Counted from the first letter of the stretch, positions 18,492-30,654 are shown. The stretch: DNA of 64,000 nucleotides from Selenomonas sputigena ATCC 35185 (GCF_000208405.1 NC_015437.1:1295501-1359500); one strand, 5' to 3'. Program-made: numbers and translations. Notes: generated from the letters alone by a model not told the origin.

Positions 18492-18872
18492 TTACTTTAC
18501 CACCATGACGGGAACCTTCGACTCTTCGACGACCTTCTGGCTGACGCTGCCGATCAAGGCGCCCTTGAAGAGACCGAGACCGCGGCTGCCCATGATGATC
18601 ATGTCGCTCTTTTCCGAGTCGGCAATCTTCAGGATCGCCTTCGGCACGTTGCCCGTCTCAACATGCCGCGTCGCCTTCATGTTCTCGGGGATCTTCTCCC
18701 AGATGCGGTCGAAGACGAGATGGCTCGGAATATCCTTGTTGATGTTGCTCGCCACATAGACGAAATCGAGACTTGCATTGCACTTCTCTGCAAAGGCGAT
18801 CGCCTCATCCACGGCCTTGCAGCCGTTGACAGAACCATCGACCGGCACGAGAATTTTGTTGATGCTGCCCAT
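18492..18872 (-). CDS. Universal stress protein (UspA family)
   Basis: A single-domain Usp of 126 residues. It starts MGSINKILVPVDGS, with the ATP-binding aspartate in PVDGS. The nucleotide loop MGSRGLGLFKGALIGSVSQ fits the G-2X-G-9X-G-S/T pattern, so it is of the ATP-binding kind, and it ends in VPVMVVK. The start at 18872 is set by AGGAGG-like GGAGGTG upstream. It is a free-standing gene, presumably stress-induced. Confidence 0.93.
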   Translation of the reverse strand: MGSINKILVPVDGSVNGCKAVDEAIAFAEKCNASLDFVYVASNINKDIPSHLVFDRIWEKIPENMKATRHVETGNVPKAILKIADSEKSDMIIMGSRGLGLFKGALIGSVSQKVVEESKVPVMVVK

Positions 18873-19049
18873 ATAAAACACCTCCAAGCGAACTTTTTTC
18901 CTCTGTTGTCTACTTCTATATCAAAGCAAAAATTCCTTTTCTCTTTTGGTATTTTTCTGAAAAATTTTCCGATATTTTCTTGCACCGTAAAGAAAGCCGT
19001 CGCTGGAATGCGTGATGACTCCAACGACAGCTCTCCTCCTGCACTTCGT

Positions 19050-20168
19050 TCAATTCTTCTTCTCCAAAGAAGGCGCGCCTTTTCGCAAGATTCCCACGGC
19101 AAGCTCAGCGTTTTGAAATGCGCGTCTCCTCAGCTCTTTCAGGAGGGCGGCATTTTTCTCGCAAAGCGTATCGCGCCTCTGCCACTTGCGCCGCACTTCC
19201 GCCATGAGTTCATCTGCCGTGATGGTCTCAAGTTTCGCGGCGGGCGTCTCACCGATGGAGTCAAGGAAACGATCGATCTTCGGATCGTACGATACGCCGA
19301 CGAGCGGCACGCCCATGACGCCCGCAAAAATCAAGGCATGAAGGCGAATCGCGATGAGCAAATCCATATTGCCGACGAGTGAAAGAAGCTCTGCCGTCGA
19401 AAACTCGCCGTCGAGAACGATGGCTTCCTGCTTCATCATCGCAGCGATCGTCTCCGCCGTCTTGACATCCTCGGGATACTGCATGGGCAGAAAGACGAGA
19501 TTCGCACCAAGCTCGACGGCGATGCGGTCGGCCGCCTCGGCGAAGGCTTCCTTGTAGCGCTGCCAGCCCTTCCACTCGCGCACGGATATGCCGACGAGCG
19601 GCTTGTCGTCCGTCACGCCGTTCCACTGCAAGACCTGCCATCCCATATCCTTCGCAACGGGATTGATGGCGAGCACCGGATCGGCAGTTTCGACGATCCT
19701 AGGGCGATGAATGCCCATGGCCTCAAGCTCTGCCAAAGAGCCGTGGTCGCGCACGGTGATGAGGCGCACGCCGTTGCCGATGAGCCGCATCATCGTGCGC
19801 GCCCAGAAGCCCTCGATCGGGCCGATGCCCTGCGCGTAGAGCATGACAGGCCTTCGGGCGAGAAAGGCAAGGACGATGATCGCCATGTAGTAATAGAGAC
19901 TGCGGCGACTCGTGACATTCTGCAGCAGACTGCCGCCGCCCGACACGAGGAGGTCAGAAGCGCGCAAAGCCTTCCATATATCGGAAAACGAGAGCCATGA
20001 AACAGCCTCAACACCGTGGCGGCGCTTCGTATCCGGAGGGTTCGCTGAGATCACCGTGATATTCGTTTGCGGGTCCAGTTCGGATAGAACCTCGATCATC
20101 GCGGCGAGCATGGCTTCATCACCGGCGTTTTTCGAGCCGTAATATCCGGATACTACGATGTTGCTCAT
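19050..20168 (-). CDS. csaB: Polysaccharide pyruvyl transferase CsaB
   Basis: Adds ketal-linked pyruvate to a cell-envelope polysaccharide; in Gram-positive bacteria this modification lets S-layer homology domains bind the wall. The 372-residue protein begins MSNIVVSGYYGSKNAGDEA, the usual CsaB start, followed by SGGGSLLQNVTSRRSLYYY, MLYAQGIGPI and AIRLHALIFAGVMGVPLVGVSYDPK, the last typical of the family. ATG 20168 overlaps the stop of the upstream DUF5693 gene as ATGA, so the two are translationally coupled. How pyruvylation serves this diderm cell is inference. Confidence 0.92.
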   Translation of the reverse strand: MSNIVVSGYYGSKNAGDEAMLAAMIEVLSELDPQTNITVISANPPDTKRRHGVEAVSWLSFSDIWKALRASDLLVSGGGSLLQNVTSRRSLYYYMAIIVLAFLARRPVMLYAQGIGPIEGFWARTMMRLIGNGVRLITVRDHGSLAELEAMGIHRPRIVETADPVLAINPVAKDMGWQVLQWNGVTDDKPLVGISVREWKGWQRYKEAFAEAADRIAVELGANLVFLPMQYPEDVKTAETIAAMMKQEAIVLDGEFSTAELLSLVGNMDLLIAIRLHALIFAGVMGVPLVGVSYDPKIDRFLDSIGETPAAKLETITADELMAEVRRKWQRRDTLCEKNAALLKELRRRAFQNAELAVGILRKGAPSLEKKN

Positions 20169-22219
20169 TCCTTTGAGAAACGCTCCTTTGCCGAAGATAG
20201 TATCATTTGCGCGAGGTGCACGAGCACCATGAGAGCTGCGCCGATGCCACAGCCGAGGACGATGCCGCCAATGCCGCGCACAAAGGACATGTAGACGGGC
20301 GTGCGCATGTGCGCAAAGGTCTCGACCATCGATCCCTGACCGATCGTCGCTACGAGCACGAGCGCAAAGAGCAGCATTGTCGGCCACTTGCGGCACCACG
20401 CGAGGACGGCGAGCATGAAGGCCGGATGGCCGATCATCAGCTCCTTCGAGCGCGGGCGCGCATAGAACGCCTGCTCCAGGATGGCACGGAACTTCAGCTC
20501 AAGCCCCGAGACGGGCATGCCCGACGTATGACCGGAACGTGCGACGAATACGACGGCGGCAAGAGTCACGAGCACGAAAATGAGAAGGGATTTGAGCTTC
20601 ACGGGCATATCGAGAATCTGGCGAAGCTGCGTGAGCGCGCCCTGTCCCTCCGCCATTCTGCCATCAAAGACGTCGTAACGCGTCAAAAATGCGATGGCGA
20701 CGAGGACGATGGGCAGGACAAACGTCAGCTTGATGCCGCGGAAGATGTTGAACTCCAGGAAGTACTCGACATCAGCGAGCGCTCCCGACAGATATGCCGC
20801 GCCGACATAGGAGAGCGCCCCTGTAACAAAAAGGGCGACGGCAGCCGTTCCGATGATGCGCCAGAGCGGCGCTTTCGCATCGGGCTCCATGGTGCGAATG
20901 CGGTCGAGCTGCCATATCACGGCGAGCGCGGGAAAGAGGTTCGCGCTCAAAAACGCCGCGAGAATCCGCATCTTCGCGCCACTGCCCATGAGGATCGGGG
21001 CGGCAAAGACGAACACCAACAGAGCAAAGAGCGCGTAGAGCGTCCTCGGCTGCAGATGGTGCGTGATCAGTGAGATGTAGAGCACGACAGCAGCCGCTAC
21101 GCCGAGCATCAGCACGGCACGCAGAGGACGCGGCGCATACCAGTTTTCAAACGTCCCTGCAGGACCGAGCGCGAAGCCATGTGATTCTACGGCTTCTGCC
21201 GTCGCCTTGATATAGTGCATGTTCGTCTCGAAGAGCGTCATGCCGGGCGCAGGCTTCTCGTAAATGCGCAGGAGGTTGATGCGAATGTTGCGCTCCATGT
21301 CCGTGTTCGCCCAACGCTCGACCGCCGTCTCAATCTTGAGCTTCGGCTGCTCGTCCTTCGGGATGGTGTAAAGACGCGCGACATGGTCGTAGCCGACGCC
21401 CTTGGAGATCTCGGAAAGCCCGTCCTGCTTGTAGAACTGCAGCTGCGTCGTATCCTCGATAAGTCCGAGGACGAGATTGCGCTCCTTGAAGTGATCGATC
21501 GTCGTCTGCAGCGACTTCGGAGCGCCGAGCATCTGTGAGCCGGAGAATACGACTTCCGAGATGCGGTAGTTTTCCAGACGGCGGAACACGGCATCGACGT
21601 CGTCGGGCGTGCAGCCCAGATAATTCGTCGGACGTGCGAGCACGAAGAAGCCGGCGTCATTGACCGCCTGCATCTCGTCCGTCGGCATACCGAGATCCAT
21701 CTTGAGGAAGGTTTCGTAATTCGCCTTGACGACGAGGATTTCCACGCCGTTGACTGTGACGGCGTTCACACGAGCAGCGCCCAGGCGGCGCAGCAAGTCC
21801 TCCTTGACCTCCTTGTAGGTACGCGCATCATGCCCGACGACACAGACGTCAGATCCCTTGATCGTACCGTTCTCAATGAGGGTGCGCCACGCGGGATCGG
21901 TCAAGATCCCTGCATGGTAATTGGCTACGAGTTCACTTCCCGCGAGCGCCGTCGCCTTTCCATTTGCGTTGAGTTTCTTGAATGTCGTCTCGTAGACAGC
22001 GAGCGACGTGATGCCCGCTTCCTTCGCCGCCTGCAGCACTTCAGGGACAGGTTTCCCCTCCTGCTCGGCAAGCTGCACGAGATCTTCGTAGTCAATGGCG
22101 AGATCGACCTGCTTGTTGACCTCCTCCGCACGCCAGCGTGCGACATCGATGAGGAGCGCCGCGACAAGGCCGACGAAGATGAAGGCGATGAGCACCTTGT
22201 TGTATTGAAATTGCTTCAT
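20165..22219 (-). CDS. DUF5693-type polytopic membrane protein
   Basis: A 684-residue protein whose N-terminal transmembrane segment (about residues 8-25) is followed by an extracytoplasmic domain of some 330 residues (DLVQLAEQEGKPVPEVLQAA, NDAGFFVLARPTNYLG). About eight to nine membrane segments fill the C-terminal half. I associate this architecture, always before csaB, with the uncharacterised DUF5693 family of Negativicutes and related Firmicutes. It may transport or assemble the polymer that CsaB pyruvylates; that is inference from linkage. It starts 5 bases after the DUF2993 gene ends. Confidence 0.8.
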   Translation of the reverse strand: MKQFQYNKVLIAFIFVGLVAALLIDVARWRAEEVNKQVDLAIDYEDLVQLAEQEGKPVPEVLQAAKEAGITSLAVYETTFKKLNANGKATALAGSELVANYHAGILTDPAWRTLIENGTIKGSDVCVVGHDARTYKEVKEDLLRRLGAARVNAVTVNGVEILVVKANYETFLKMDLGMPTDEMQAVNDAGFFVLARPTNYLGCTPDDVDAVFRRLENYRISEVVFSGSQMLGAPKSLQTTIDHFKERNLVLGLIEDTTQLQFYKQDGLSEISKGVGYDHVARLYTIPKDEQPKLKIETAVERWANTDMERNIRINLLRIYEKPAPGMTLFETNMHYIKATAEAVESHGFALGPAGTFENWYAPRPLRAVLMLGVAAAVVLYISLITHHLQPRTLYALFALLVFVFAAPILMGSGAKMRILAAFLSANLFPALAVIWQLDRIRTMEPDAKAPLWRIIGTAAVALFVTGALSYVGAAYLSGALADVEYFLEFNIFRGIKLTFVLPIVLVAIAFLTRYDVFDGRMAEGQGALTQLRQILDMPVKLKSLLIFVLVTLAAVVFVARSGHTSGMPVSGLELKFRAILEQAFYARPRSKELMIGHPAFMLAVLAWCRKWPTMLLFALVLVATIGQGSMVETFAHMRTPVYMSFVRGIGGIVLGCGIGAALMVLVHLAQMILSSAKERFSKE

Positions 22220-22224
22220 GTATC

Positions 22225-22920
22225 CTACTCCTCATTCCCTCCGGCAGAGAGGCGCACGACGATGGCGCCTTTCCTGTGTTCGACGCTCTCGATTCGCGTC
22301 TTCAAAGGCAGTGCATCGAGCTTCGCGATCTGAATGTCGCCGAAAATGTCGCCGAGATTTGCCTTGCCGATCAAGGCGTTTTTGATGTCGAGCCGCGTCA
22401 TGTGAAAGTACAGCGCCTGCGCGTCCTCGACGATCTTCCCTTCGAGCACGACATCCGCCATGCGCCCGAAGATCTTCACTTCCGCTGTCGCATGCACGCC
22501 ATCTTCGTCAATCGTCACCTTGATGTTGTCAAGCTTGTCGATGCGCTTCGCCAAAAGATTGCGCAGAGCATCCTCGGAAACGACGCCCGTGAGTTTCAAA
22601 TCCTTGGCAGAAATGAGATGCACGCGGTGATCGAGGAAAAGATCTCGCGACGAAAAATGCACGCCGCTTCCTGTCAGCTGCACGCGCTCCATGCGCAAAT
22701 CGCCGATGCGAAACCCCTTTGCATCAATCTTGAGAGTATCGATCTGTCCCAAGAGGAACAGGATGCCGGGCGTGCTCTCAACCGTCACCTCGGCGCTCTC
22801 TGCCCCGCGATCCCTGAGCATCGTCTCTGCTGTCTGCCGCGCCCATGCGGGCAGCAAAGTTTCGCCAAAGACGAGAAGGATTGCCGCAGCGCCTGCAACA
22901 AGCATCAAAAGTTTGCGCAA
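22225..22920 (-). CDS. DUF2993 (LmeA-like) lipid-binding envelope protein
   Basis: A signal peptide or anchor (MRKLLMLVAGAAAILLVFG) is followed by an all-beta domain with the repetitive pattern of the DUF2993/LmeA family: STPGILFLLGQIDTLKIDA, GFRIGDLRMERVQLTGSG and RIESVEHRKGAIVVRLSA. LmeA of mycobacteria binds phospholipid in the periplasm and affects lipoglycan elongation; a comparable envelope role here is inference. It lies between prfB (16 bases upstream) and the DUF5693-csaB pair in one tight group. Confidence 0.8.
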   Translation of the reverse strand: MRKLLMLVAGAAAILLVFGETLLPAWARQTAETMLRDRGAESAEVTVESTPGILFLLGQIDTLKIDAKGFRIGDLRMERVQLTGSGVHFSSRDLFLDHRVHLISAKDLKLTGVVSEDALRNLLAKRIDKLDNIKVTIDEDGVHATAEVKIFGRMADVVLEGKIVEDAQALYFHMTRLDIKNALIGKANLGDIFGDIQIAKLDALPLKTRIESVEHRKGAIVVRLSAGGNEE

Positions 22921-22936
22921 AACATCACCTTAAATC

Positions 22937-24044
22937 TCAAATCTCATGATTCGCCTTCGCCGCGAGGAAGGCCTCGATGAAGGCGTCGAGATCGCCGTCC
23001 ATGACCGCCTGCACGTTGCCCGTCTCCATGCCTGTGCGCATGTCCTTGACCATCGTGTAGGGCTGAAATACGTAGGAACGGATCTGGCTTCCCCACTCGA
23101 TCTTCTGCTGATCGCCTTCGAGCTTCTGGATCTCGGCTTCCTTCTTCTCCTGCTCCAATTCAAAGAGCTTGGCGCGCAGCATCTTCATGCACTGTTCGCG
23201 GTTCTGCAGCTGCGAGCGCTCGTTCTGGCACTGCACGACGATGCCCGTCGGCATGTGCGTCATGCGCACGGCGGACGACGTCTTATTGATGTGCTGACCG
23301 CCTGCACCCGAAGCGCGGTAGGTGTCGACGCGCACGTCCGCCATATTGATCGCGACCTCGACGGCATCGTCGATCTCGGGCATGATGTCGCAGGCAGAAA
23401 ACGACGTATGACGACGCGCATTGGAATCGAAGGGCGAGATGCGCACGAGGCGATGCACGCCCTTTTCCGACTTCAAATACCCGTAGGCGTTGTGCCCATT
23501 GATGAAGAGTGTCGCACTCTTGACGCCCGCCTCATCGCCGGGCAGCAGATCTGCCGTGACGACGGAAAAGCCGTGGCGCTCCGCCCACCTGCCGTACATG
23601 CGCAGAAGCATCTGCGTCCAGTCCTGCGCCTCCGTGCCGCCTGCGCCCGCGTGCAGCGTGAGGATCGCATTGTTCGCGTCATAAGGGCCGGACAAGAGGA
23701 CTTCGAGCTCCAGCTCGCGCACGGCGGTCTTGATGGTCTCAAACTCCGTCTGCACTTCAGGCTCAAGGCTCGTATCATTTTCTTCCAGCGCCATTTCAAG
23801 AAGCGCCTGTGCATCGTCCGTCTTGGAAACGATCTCCTTGTACTTGTCGACGCTTCCCTTGATAGCGGCAAGTTCCTGATTGATCTTCTGCGCCTCTTCC
23901 GCATTGTCCCAGAAGGTCGGCTCACCCATCTTGTATTCGAGTTCGGCTATCTTTTCTTCCTTTCTGGCGACGTCAAAGTGAATCCCCCATTTCCTTGAGC
24001 TTCGCTTGCATCGCCAAAATCTCCGGCTTCCAATCTTCGAGCAT
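22937..24044 (-). CDS. prfB: Peptide chain release factor 2, made by programmed +1 frameshift
   Basis: Releases finished proteins at UGA and UAA. The gene is in two frames. ATG 24044 (after GTAAGGATG) opens a 23-codon segment MLEDWKPEILAMQAKLKEMG-DSL that ends at an in-frame TGA (23975-23973). Slipping +1 on CTT-TGA-C continues as FDVARKEEKIAELE to the end, giving 368 residues, the normal length. The stop-codon recognition motif SPF (RISPFDSNARRHTSF) and the catalytic GGQ (SGAGGQHINKTSSAVRMTH) are present. The frameshift is the known autoregulation of RF2, not damage. Confidence 0.97.
23972..23978 (-). promoter_or_regulatory. prfB: prfB programmed frameshift site CTTTGAC
   Basis: The heptamer CTTTGAC is preceded by a purine-rich GGGGGA about 5 bases upstream, which acts as the internal Shine-Dalgarno element known from this system. 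Confidence 0.95.
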
Positions 24045-24127
24045 CTTGTCACATCCTTACGTAGTGCTTTCCCTCGCGGGAAATCTATTCCTTATCGCTG
24101 CTCCCCCGCACGCGGGAAAGCTCTGTC

Positions 24128-26656
<2,529 letters not shown>

Positions 26657-26758
26657 TCCGTATCACTCCTCGTTCCCGCAGCCGCCTTCGCGGCGCAGAC
26701 TGATGATAGAGAGCGCCTTGCGGCGTCCCTCCGAAAGTATTGAACATCTATCCTAATG

Positions 26759-26787
26759 ATTCTAGCAGACAATCGCCCATAAGTCAA
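26759..26787 (-). promoter_or_regulatory. secA promoter
   Basis: On the minus strand TTGACT (26787-26782), a 17-base spacer and TAGAAT (26764-26759) lie about 100 bases upstream of secA. The -35 box overlaps the stop codon of the yitT gene. Confidence 0.7.
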
Positions 26788-27692
26788 AAAATCCTCTTGC
26801 TTCGTTCCTTAAGCATCGCCTTCAGATGCATTCCGGGCATCGTGAAGCCCCTGCCCATGACCTCGTTCGCCGAAAGAACGATCATGAAGGCGTTCTTGTC
26901 GATGAGATTCGCGATGAGCTTGACCTTGCTGATCTGCGTGAGCGAGCATACGAGGAAGAGCACGTTGCGCTCCTTGCGCGTAAACGCACCCTGCCCATGC
27001 AGAAACGTCACGCCGCGCCCGACCTCGCAGATGATCGCCTCCGAAATCGGCTGCACATGGTCGGAGATGATGAGCACGACCTTGCGGCTGTTGAAGCCCG
27101 CGACGACCCGATCCGTCACGGCAGAATTCATGAACATGCAGATGAGCGTGTAGAGCGCGGGCATGACGCCGAAGAGCGCGGCGGCCAAGAGCATGATGAC
27201 GCAGTTGAAGGCAAAGATCACGCTGCCCATGTTCAAAGAGTAATACTTCTTCACGATGGCGGCGACGATGTCGAAGCCGCCCGAACTGCCGTTCATGCGG
27301 AAGATGATGCCATAGCCGATGCCATTCAGCACGCCGCCGAAGATCGCCGCAAGCATCGTATCGGGCACGGGCGCATAGACATTCAGGAAGCGCGTTGCAT
27401 CGACGCAGAAGGAAAAGAGGATCGTGCCAAAAGCGATGTCGAGCGTGTACTCGCGCCCGAGCGTCTTGTACGCCGCCGCGAGAAGAGGCAGATTGTAGAG
27501 AAACATCTGCACGCCGATGGGAAGCGAGAAGAGATAGTAGAAGATCATCGCAATGCCCGCAATGCCGCCCGACAAGAGGTGCGCGGGCACGACGAAGAGG
27601 TTGATCGAAGAACTGCTGATAAGGCAGCCGAGCAGGATGCCAAGATAGCGGAAAACACGGCCCTTCAATGTCAAACTCCTGAGATGGAGCAT
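26784..27692 (-). CDS. YitT family membrane protein (DUF161 + DUF2179)
   Basis: Five or six membrane segments occupy residues 15-190, with the family pattern LLSGGIAGIAMIFYYL and GGVLNGIGYGIIFRMNGSSGG. A soluble C-terminal DUF2179 domain follows (KVVLIISDHVQPISEAIICE, RKERNVLFLVCSLTQISKVK). The function of the family is unsettled. ATG 27692 shares one base with the upstream stop (TGATG) and has GGAGG before it, so the two genes are translationally coupled. Confidence 0.92.
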   Translation of the reverse strand: MLHLRSLTLKGRVFRYLGILLGCLISSSSINLFVVPAHLLSGGIAGIAMIFYYLFSLPIGVQMFLYNLPLLAAAYKTLGREYTLDIAFGTILFSFCVDATRFLNVYAPVPDTMLAAIFGGVLNGIGYGIIFRMNGSSGGFDIVAAIVKKYYSLNMGSVIFAFNCVIMLLAAALFGVMPALYTLICMFMNSAVTDRVVAGFNSRKVVLIISDHVQPISEAIICEVGRGVTFLHGQGAFTRKERNVLFLVCSLTQISKVKLIANLIDKNAFMIVLSANEVMGRGFTMPGMHLKAMLKERSKRIF

Positions 27693-28348
27693 CAAGACGC
27701 CTCCCTTTCGTGGCCTTCCCAGCGAAGTGTCGGCGTCTTATCTTTTGTCATGGCATTCATGTCAATATCCCTGCCTTCCATGGAAAGTGCATGGAGATCC
27801 GTGTTCTCCCATTCGCTTCGCTCCTCGTCCGTCAGAGCGTCCGCCTCTTCCTCCGTCAGCGGCAGGCTCGTCAAGCGCCACGAGCAGAGGCTCCCATCCG
27901 TCGCATCAACGCTGAGGATGAGCCGCTGGCGCTGATCTTGCGGATTTTCGTAGACATAGCAGACGCTGCCATCAAGAAACGTGCGCTCCTTCTCGCCAAA
28001 CGTCGTGCGAATCTTGTACGCAGTCGCACCGTAGCGCACGCCTGCACGCGCCGTATAGTCCTTGCTCTTGACGAGCATGTCCGCGACCTTGCCCGTATCG
28101 ACGGCGACGCCGACCTCGTAGCCATGCGGGAATGCATAGTAACGCATGTGGATGTCCCAGACCATGCGCTCCTTGTCAAAATCCGGCTTGCCGAAAGCCG
28201 CGAGCATCTTCTCCTCCGAGTCGCCGAGCGCTATACCCTTGACGGTGAAGTCCTCAGACGCCAAAGCGCCCTGTGCCTCTGCCGCCATCGGCAAGACAAG
28301 AAAAACTCCGAGAAAGAACATCACCAACAAACCATGATAGAACCGCAT
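27692..28348 (-). CDS. Secreted hypothetical protein, 218 aa
   Basis: A clear signal peptide (MRFYHGLLVMFFLGVFLVL, with likely cleavage after AEA) precedes a soluble domain that opens FTVKGIALGDSEEKMLAAFG. This motif recurs in small secreted proteins of Firmicutes that measure or bind at the envelope and resembles SmpA/BamE-like or copper-amine-oxidase-linked repeats; I cannot name the family with certainty. The tail (residues 165-218) is acidic. It is coupled to yitT by a one-base overlap. Confidence 0.78.
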   Translation of the reverse strand: MRFYHGLLVMFFLGVFLVLPMAAEAQGALASEDFTVKGIALGDSEEKMLAAFGKPDFDKERMVWDIHMRYYAFPHGYEVGVAVDTGKVADMLVKSKDYTARAGVRYGATAYKIRTTFGEKERTFLDGSVCYVYENPQDQRQRLILSVDATDGSLCSWRLTSLPLTEEEADALTDEERSEWENTDLHALSMEGRDIDMNAMTKDKTPTLRWEGHEREAS

Positions 28349-28517
28349 TTTTCACCGTCCCTTTCAAGATGATATGGATTCATTGAAGCACGCAACAGTT
28401 TCCCTTCGATTCTATAACACGAAAAACGGCTTGTCAAAGGAAACAATCCAACCGTAGCACATCGTCAATTCTTCAGACCATGCGAAACACGGATACATTC
28501 GACTTACAGCCGCACAG

Positions 28518-28547
28518 AAAAGCCGCCCCGCGCACGGGGCGGCTTTT
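28518..28547 (-). terminator. Terminator after holA
   Basis: AAAAGCCGCCCC and GGGGCGGCTTTT form a perfect 12-bp stem directly after the holA stop, followed by TTTTC on the minus strand. Confidence 0.88.
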
Positions 28548-28553
28548 CCTCGG

Positions 28554-29618
28554 TCAACGGCACAGCGAGATCACGGCATCTTCCAACAATTCCGCGCCGC
28601 CCCGCCCCGTCTTGAGCAGATAGTCGGCGTCGATGAGCGAGAGCATCGCCCGCTTCAAAACAGGCTCGGAGAACTTCATGCTCGCGCGTCCCAGTTTCTC
28701 CGCGATGAAGGGATTGAGCTTCATCGAAGGGCCCAATGCCTTGCCGCGCACGCCTTGCGCCAGAAGGAGCTTCGCCTGCCACAATTGGCGCACATGGCGC
28801 ACCATCAGGGCAAGCAGCACGGGCGCATACACGCCGTCCGCCGTCTGGCGGCGCAGAAGCGTCAGAGCCTTCTTCACGTCCTTCTCGCTCACCGCGTCCA
28901 TCATCGCAAACGACGATACCTCGGGCAGCCCTGAGAACACAGCGGCAAGCTCCGCCCTGCCGATGCGCTTCTCCGCAGTATAGAGCGCGAGCTTTTCAAA
29001 CTCCTTGTCGAGATACGAGAGCGAGACTTCATGCATCATGGAGACGGCGCCCATGAAGTACGCATGCGCCTCGCGGTCAAACTCCCTGTGAATCTCGGCG
29101 AGCTTTCCCGCGAGCCAGTCGCCGATCTCCCACGGGCGCACGGCATCGGCATCGAGCACCGCGCCCGCCGCTTCAACCGTCTTGTACGCCTTGCGCCGCT
29201 TGTCCGCCTTGCCCGCGCAGAGGAAGATTACATAGGCGTAGTCGGGCATGTCGGCAAGAAGATGCAGCAGGCGCTCCTCCTTCTTGTCCGCGTCGCCCTT
29301 CTTCCCTTTCGCTGCCTTCGCCTCCTCGCCGTCCGCTGCTGGGCGCTTCTTCTCGCGAAAAAGAGGACTGTCCTGCACGAGCACGACATGCTTGGGCACG
29401 AAGAACGGCACCGTTTCCAAGAGGCCGATGAGCGCGTCGGCGTCCATGTCGGGCGCGGCTTCTTCCAGAGCGTCCCGCAGACCTTCGCCCGCGGGAAAGA
29501 GGCGCTCCAAGATCGCCGCCTTCGCCTTCTCGATATAGTAATGCTCTTCGCCCGCGAGCAGGTAGACATGCTTCGGCTCTCCCTTGCGGAGCGCCGCCAT
29601 GAACGGCCCGTACTTCAA
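28554..29618 (-). CDS. holA: DNA polymerase III subunit delta
   Basis: The clamp-loader subunit that opens the beta sliding clamp. The N-terminus KYGPFMAALRKGEPKHVYLL, followed by GEEHYYIEKAKAAI, and the later VVLVQDSPLFREKK and FELEKLALY-like region (YLDKEFEKLALYTAEKRIG) fit HolA; the central acidic and lysine-rich stretch is a family-variable loop. The upstream part of the frame runs into a terminator hairpin, so I take TTG 29618 (after GGGTGAGG) as the start, giving 354 residues. ATG 29600 is an alternative. It is probably a single-gene transcript. Confidence 0.9.
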   Translation of the reverse strand: MKYGPFMAALRKGEPKHVYLLAGEEHYYIEKAKAAILERLFPAGEGLRDALEEAAPDMDADALIGLLETVPFFVPKHVVLVQDSPLFREKKRPAADGEEAKAAKGKKGDADKKEERLLHLLADMPDYAYVIFLCAGKADKRRKAYKTVEAAGAVLDADAVRPWEIGDWLAGKLAEIHREFDREAHAYFMGAVSMMHEVSLSYLDKEFEKLALYTAEKRIGRAELAAVFSGLPEVSSFAMMDAVSEKDVKKALTLLRRQTADGVYAPVLLALMVRHVRQLWQAKLLLAQGVRGKALGPSMKLNPFIAEKLGRASMKFSEPVLKRAMLSLIDADYLLKTGRGGAELLEDAVISLCR

Positions 29619-29640
29619 CGCCTCACCCCATCCGTCAAAA

Positions 29641-29675
29641 CAGAAGCTATGGCAACAAAAGAGCCATAGCTTCTG
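29641..29675 (-). terminator. Terminator after the 2-hydroxyacid dehydrogenase
   Basis: AGAAGCTATGGC and GCCATAGCTTCT form a perfect 12-bp stem with a 9-base loop, followed by GTTTTGAC on the minus strand. Confidence 0.85.
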
Positions 29676-29712
29676 CACGCTTCCTATAAAAATCTGCTAA
29701 AAATCTGCGCCC

Positions 29713-30654
29713 TTACATCACGTTCTGCGGCTTGCCCGCAAGGAACGCCTGCACATTCTTGAAGGCGATGACGGCACGCTTTTCCATCGCCTCCTGCGTC
29801 GCAAAGCCGACGTGCGGCGCGAGGATGACGTTCGGCGCATGAAGCAGCGGATGATCGCCCGCGATCGGCGGCTCGCCCTCGAAGACGTCGATGCCCGCAC
29901 CCGCGATGCGGCCTTCCTTGAGGGCGTCTGCCAGAGCCTTGCTGTCGACGACGGGACCGCGCGCCGTATTGATGAGAATCGCCGTCTTCTTCATCTTGGC
30001 GATCTCTTTCTCGCCGATCAGCCCCTTTGTCTCCGCCGTCAGCGGCACATGCAGCGAAACGATGTCCGAGACTTCCATCAGCTCGTCGAGACTCACATAC
30101 TTCGCCCCGTCGATCTTCGCCTCCTTGCGGTTGTAGTAGTACACCTCACAGCCGAACGCCTGCGCGAGCGCGATCGTGCGCCTGCCGATGGCGCCTGCAC
30201 CGACGACGCCGAACTTCTTGCCCGAAAGCTCGATGCCGAGAAGTCCGGCGCGCGTCTTGCCCGCACGCACCGCCTCATCTGCAGCAAGCATTTTGCGGTA
30301 GAGTCCGATTGCCAGGCCGATGGCAAGCTCGCTTACCGCCTCATTGGCGTAGCCCGAGCAGTTGGAAACGACGATGTCATGCGCCTTGCAGTAGTCCATC
30401 GCCACATGGTCGACGCCCGTGAAGGCGACGCTCAGGAACTTGACGTCCGAAAGCTCCTGCAGGACGTTTTCCTTGAACGGCATGTTCGCGAGCATGACAA
30501 GCTCTGCCCCCTTGGCACGCGCCGCCTTTTCCGCGTCGTCCTGCGGCGGCGTATTGCAGTAGACCATTTCAAGGTCTTGAGGCAGATACTCCTTTTTCAG
30601 CGCCTCCGCCTGCGCCTCCGAGAGCCCCAGCGGCTCCGTGATTACGAGTTTCAT
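29713..30654 (-). CDS. D-isomer-specific 2-hydroxyacid dehydrogenase, NAD(P)-dependent
   Basis: Reduces a 2-keto acid to the D-2-hydroxy acid or the reverse. The nucleotide fold has FGVVGAGAIGRRTIALAQAFG-like GxGxxG. The catalytic Arg is in NTARGPVVDSKAL, the Glu in GIDVFEGEPP, and the His in APHVGFATQEAM. The substrate cannot be fixed from sequence (lactate, glycerate, phosphoglycerate and others share the fold). ATG 30654 follows GGGAGGAT, giving 313 residues. It is monocistronic, with its own promoter and terminator. Confidence 0.92.
   Translation of the reverse strand: MKLVITEPLGLSEAQAEALKKEYLPQDLEMVYCNTPPQDDAEKAARAKGAELVMLANMPFKENVLQELSDVKFLSVAFTGVDHVAMDYCKAHDIVVSNCSGYANEAVSELAIGLAIGLYRKMLAADEAVRAGKTRAGLLGIELSGKKFGVVGAGAIGRRTIALAQAFGCEVYYYNRKEAKIDGAKYVSLDELMEVSDIVSLHVPLTAETKGLIGEKEIAKMKKTAILINTARGPVVDSKALADALKEGRIAGAGIDVFEGEPPIAGDHPLLHAPNVILAPHVGFATQEAMEKRAVIAFKNVQAFLAGKPQNVM

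Noticed and set aside
22937-24052. A broken prfB gene or a start at 24052 in a single frame
   Set aside because: The in-frame TGA within CTTTGAC is the programmed frameshift site; the real start is ATG 24044 in the other frame.
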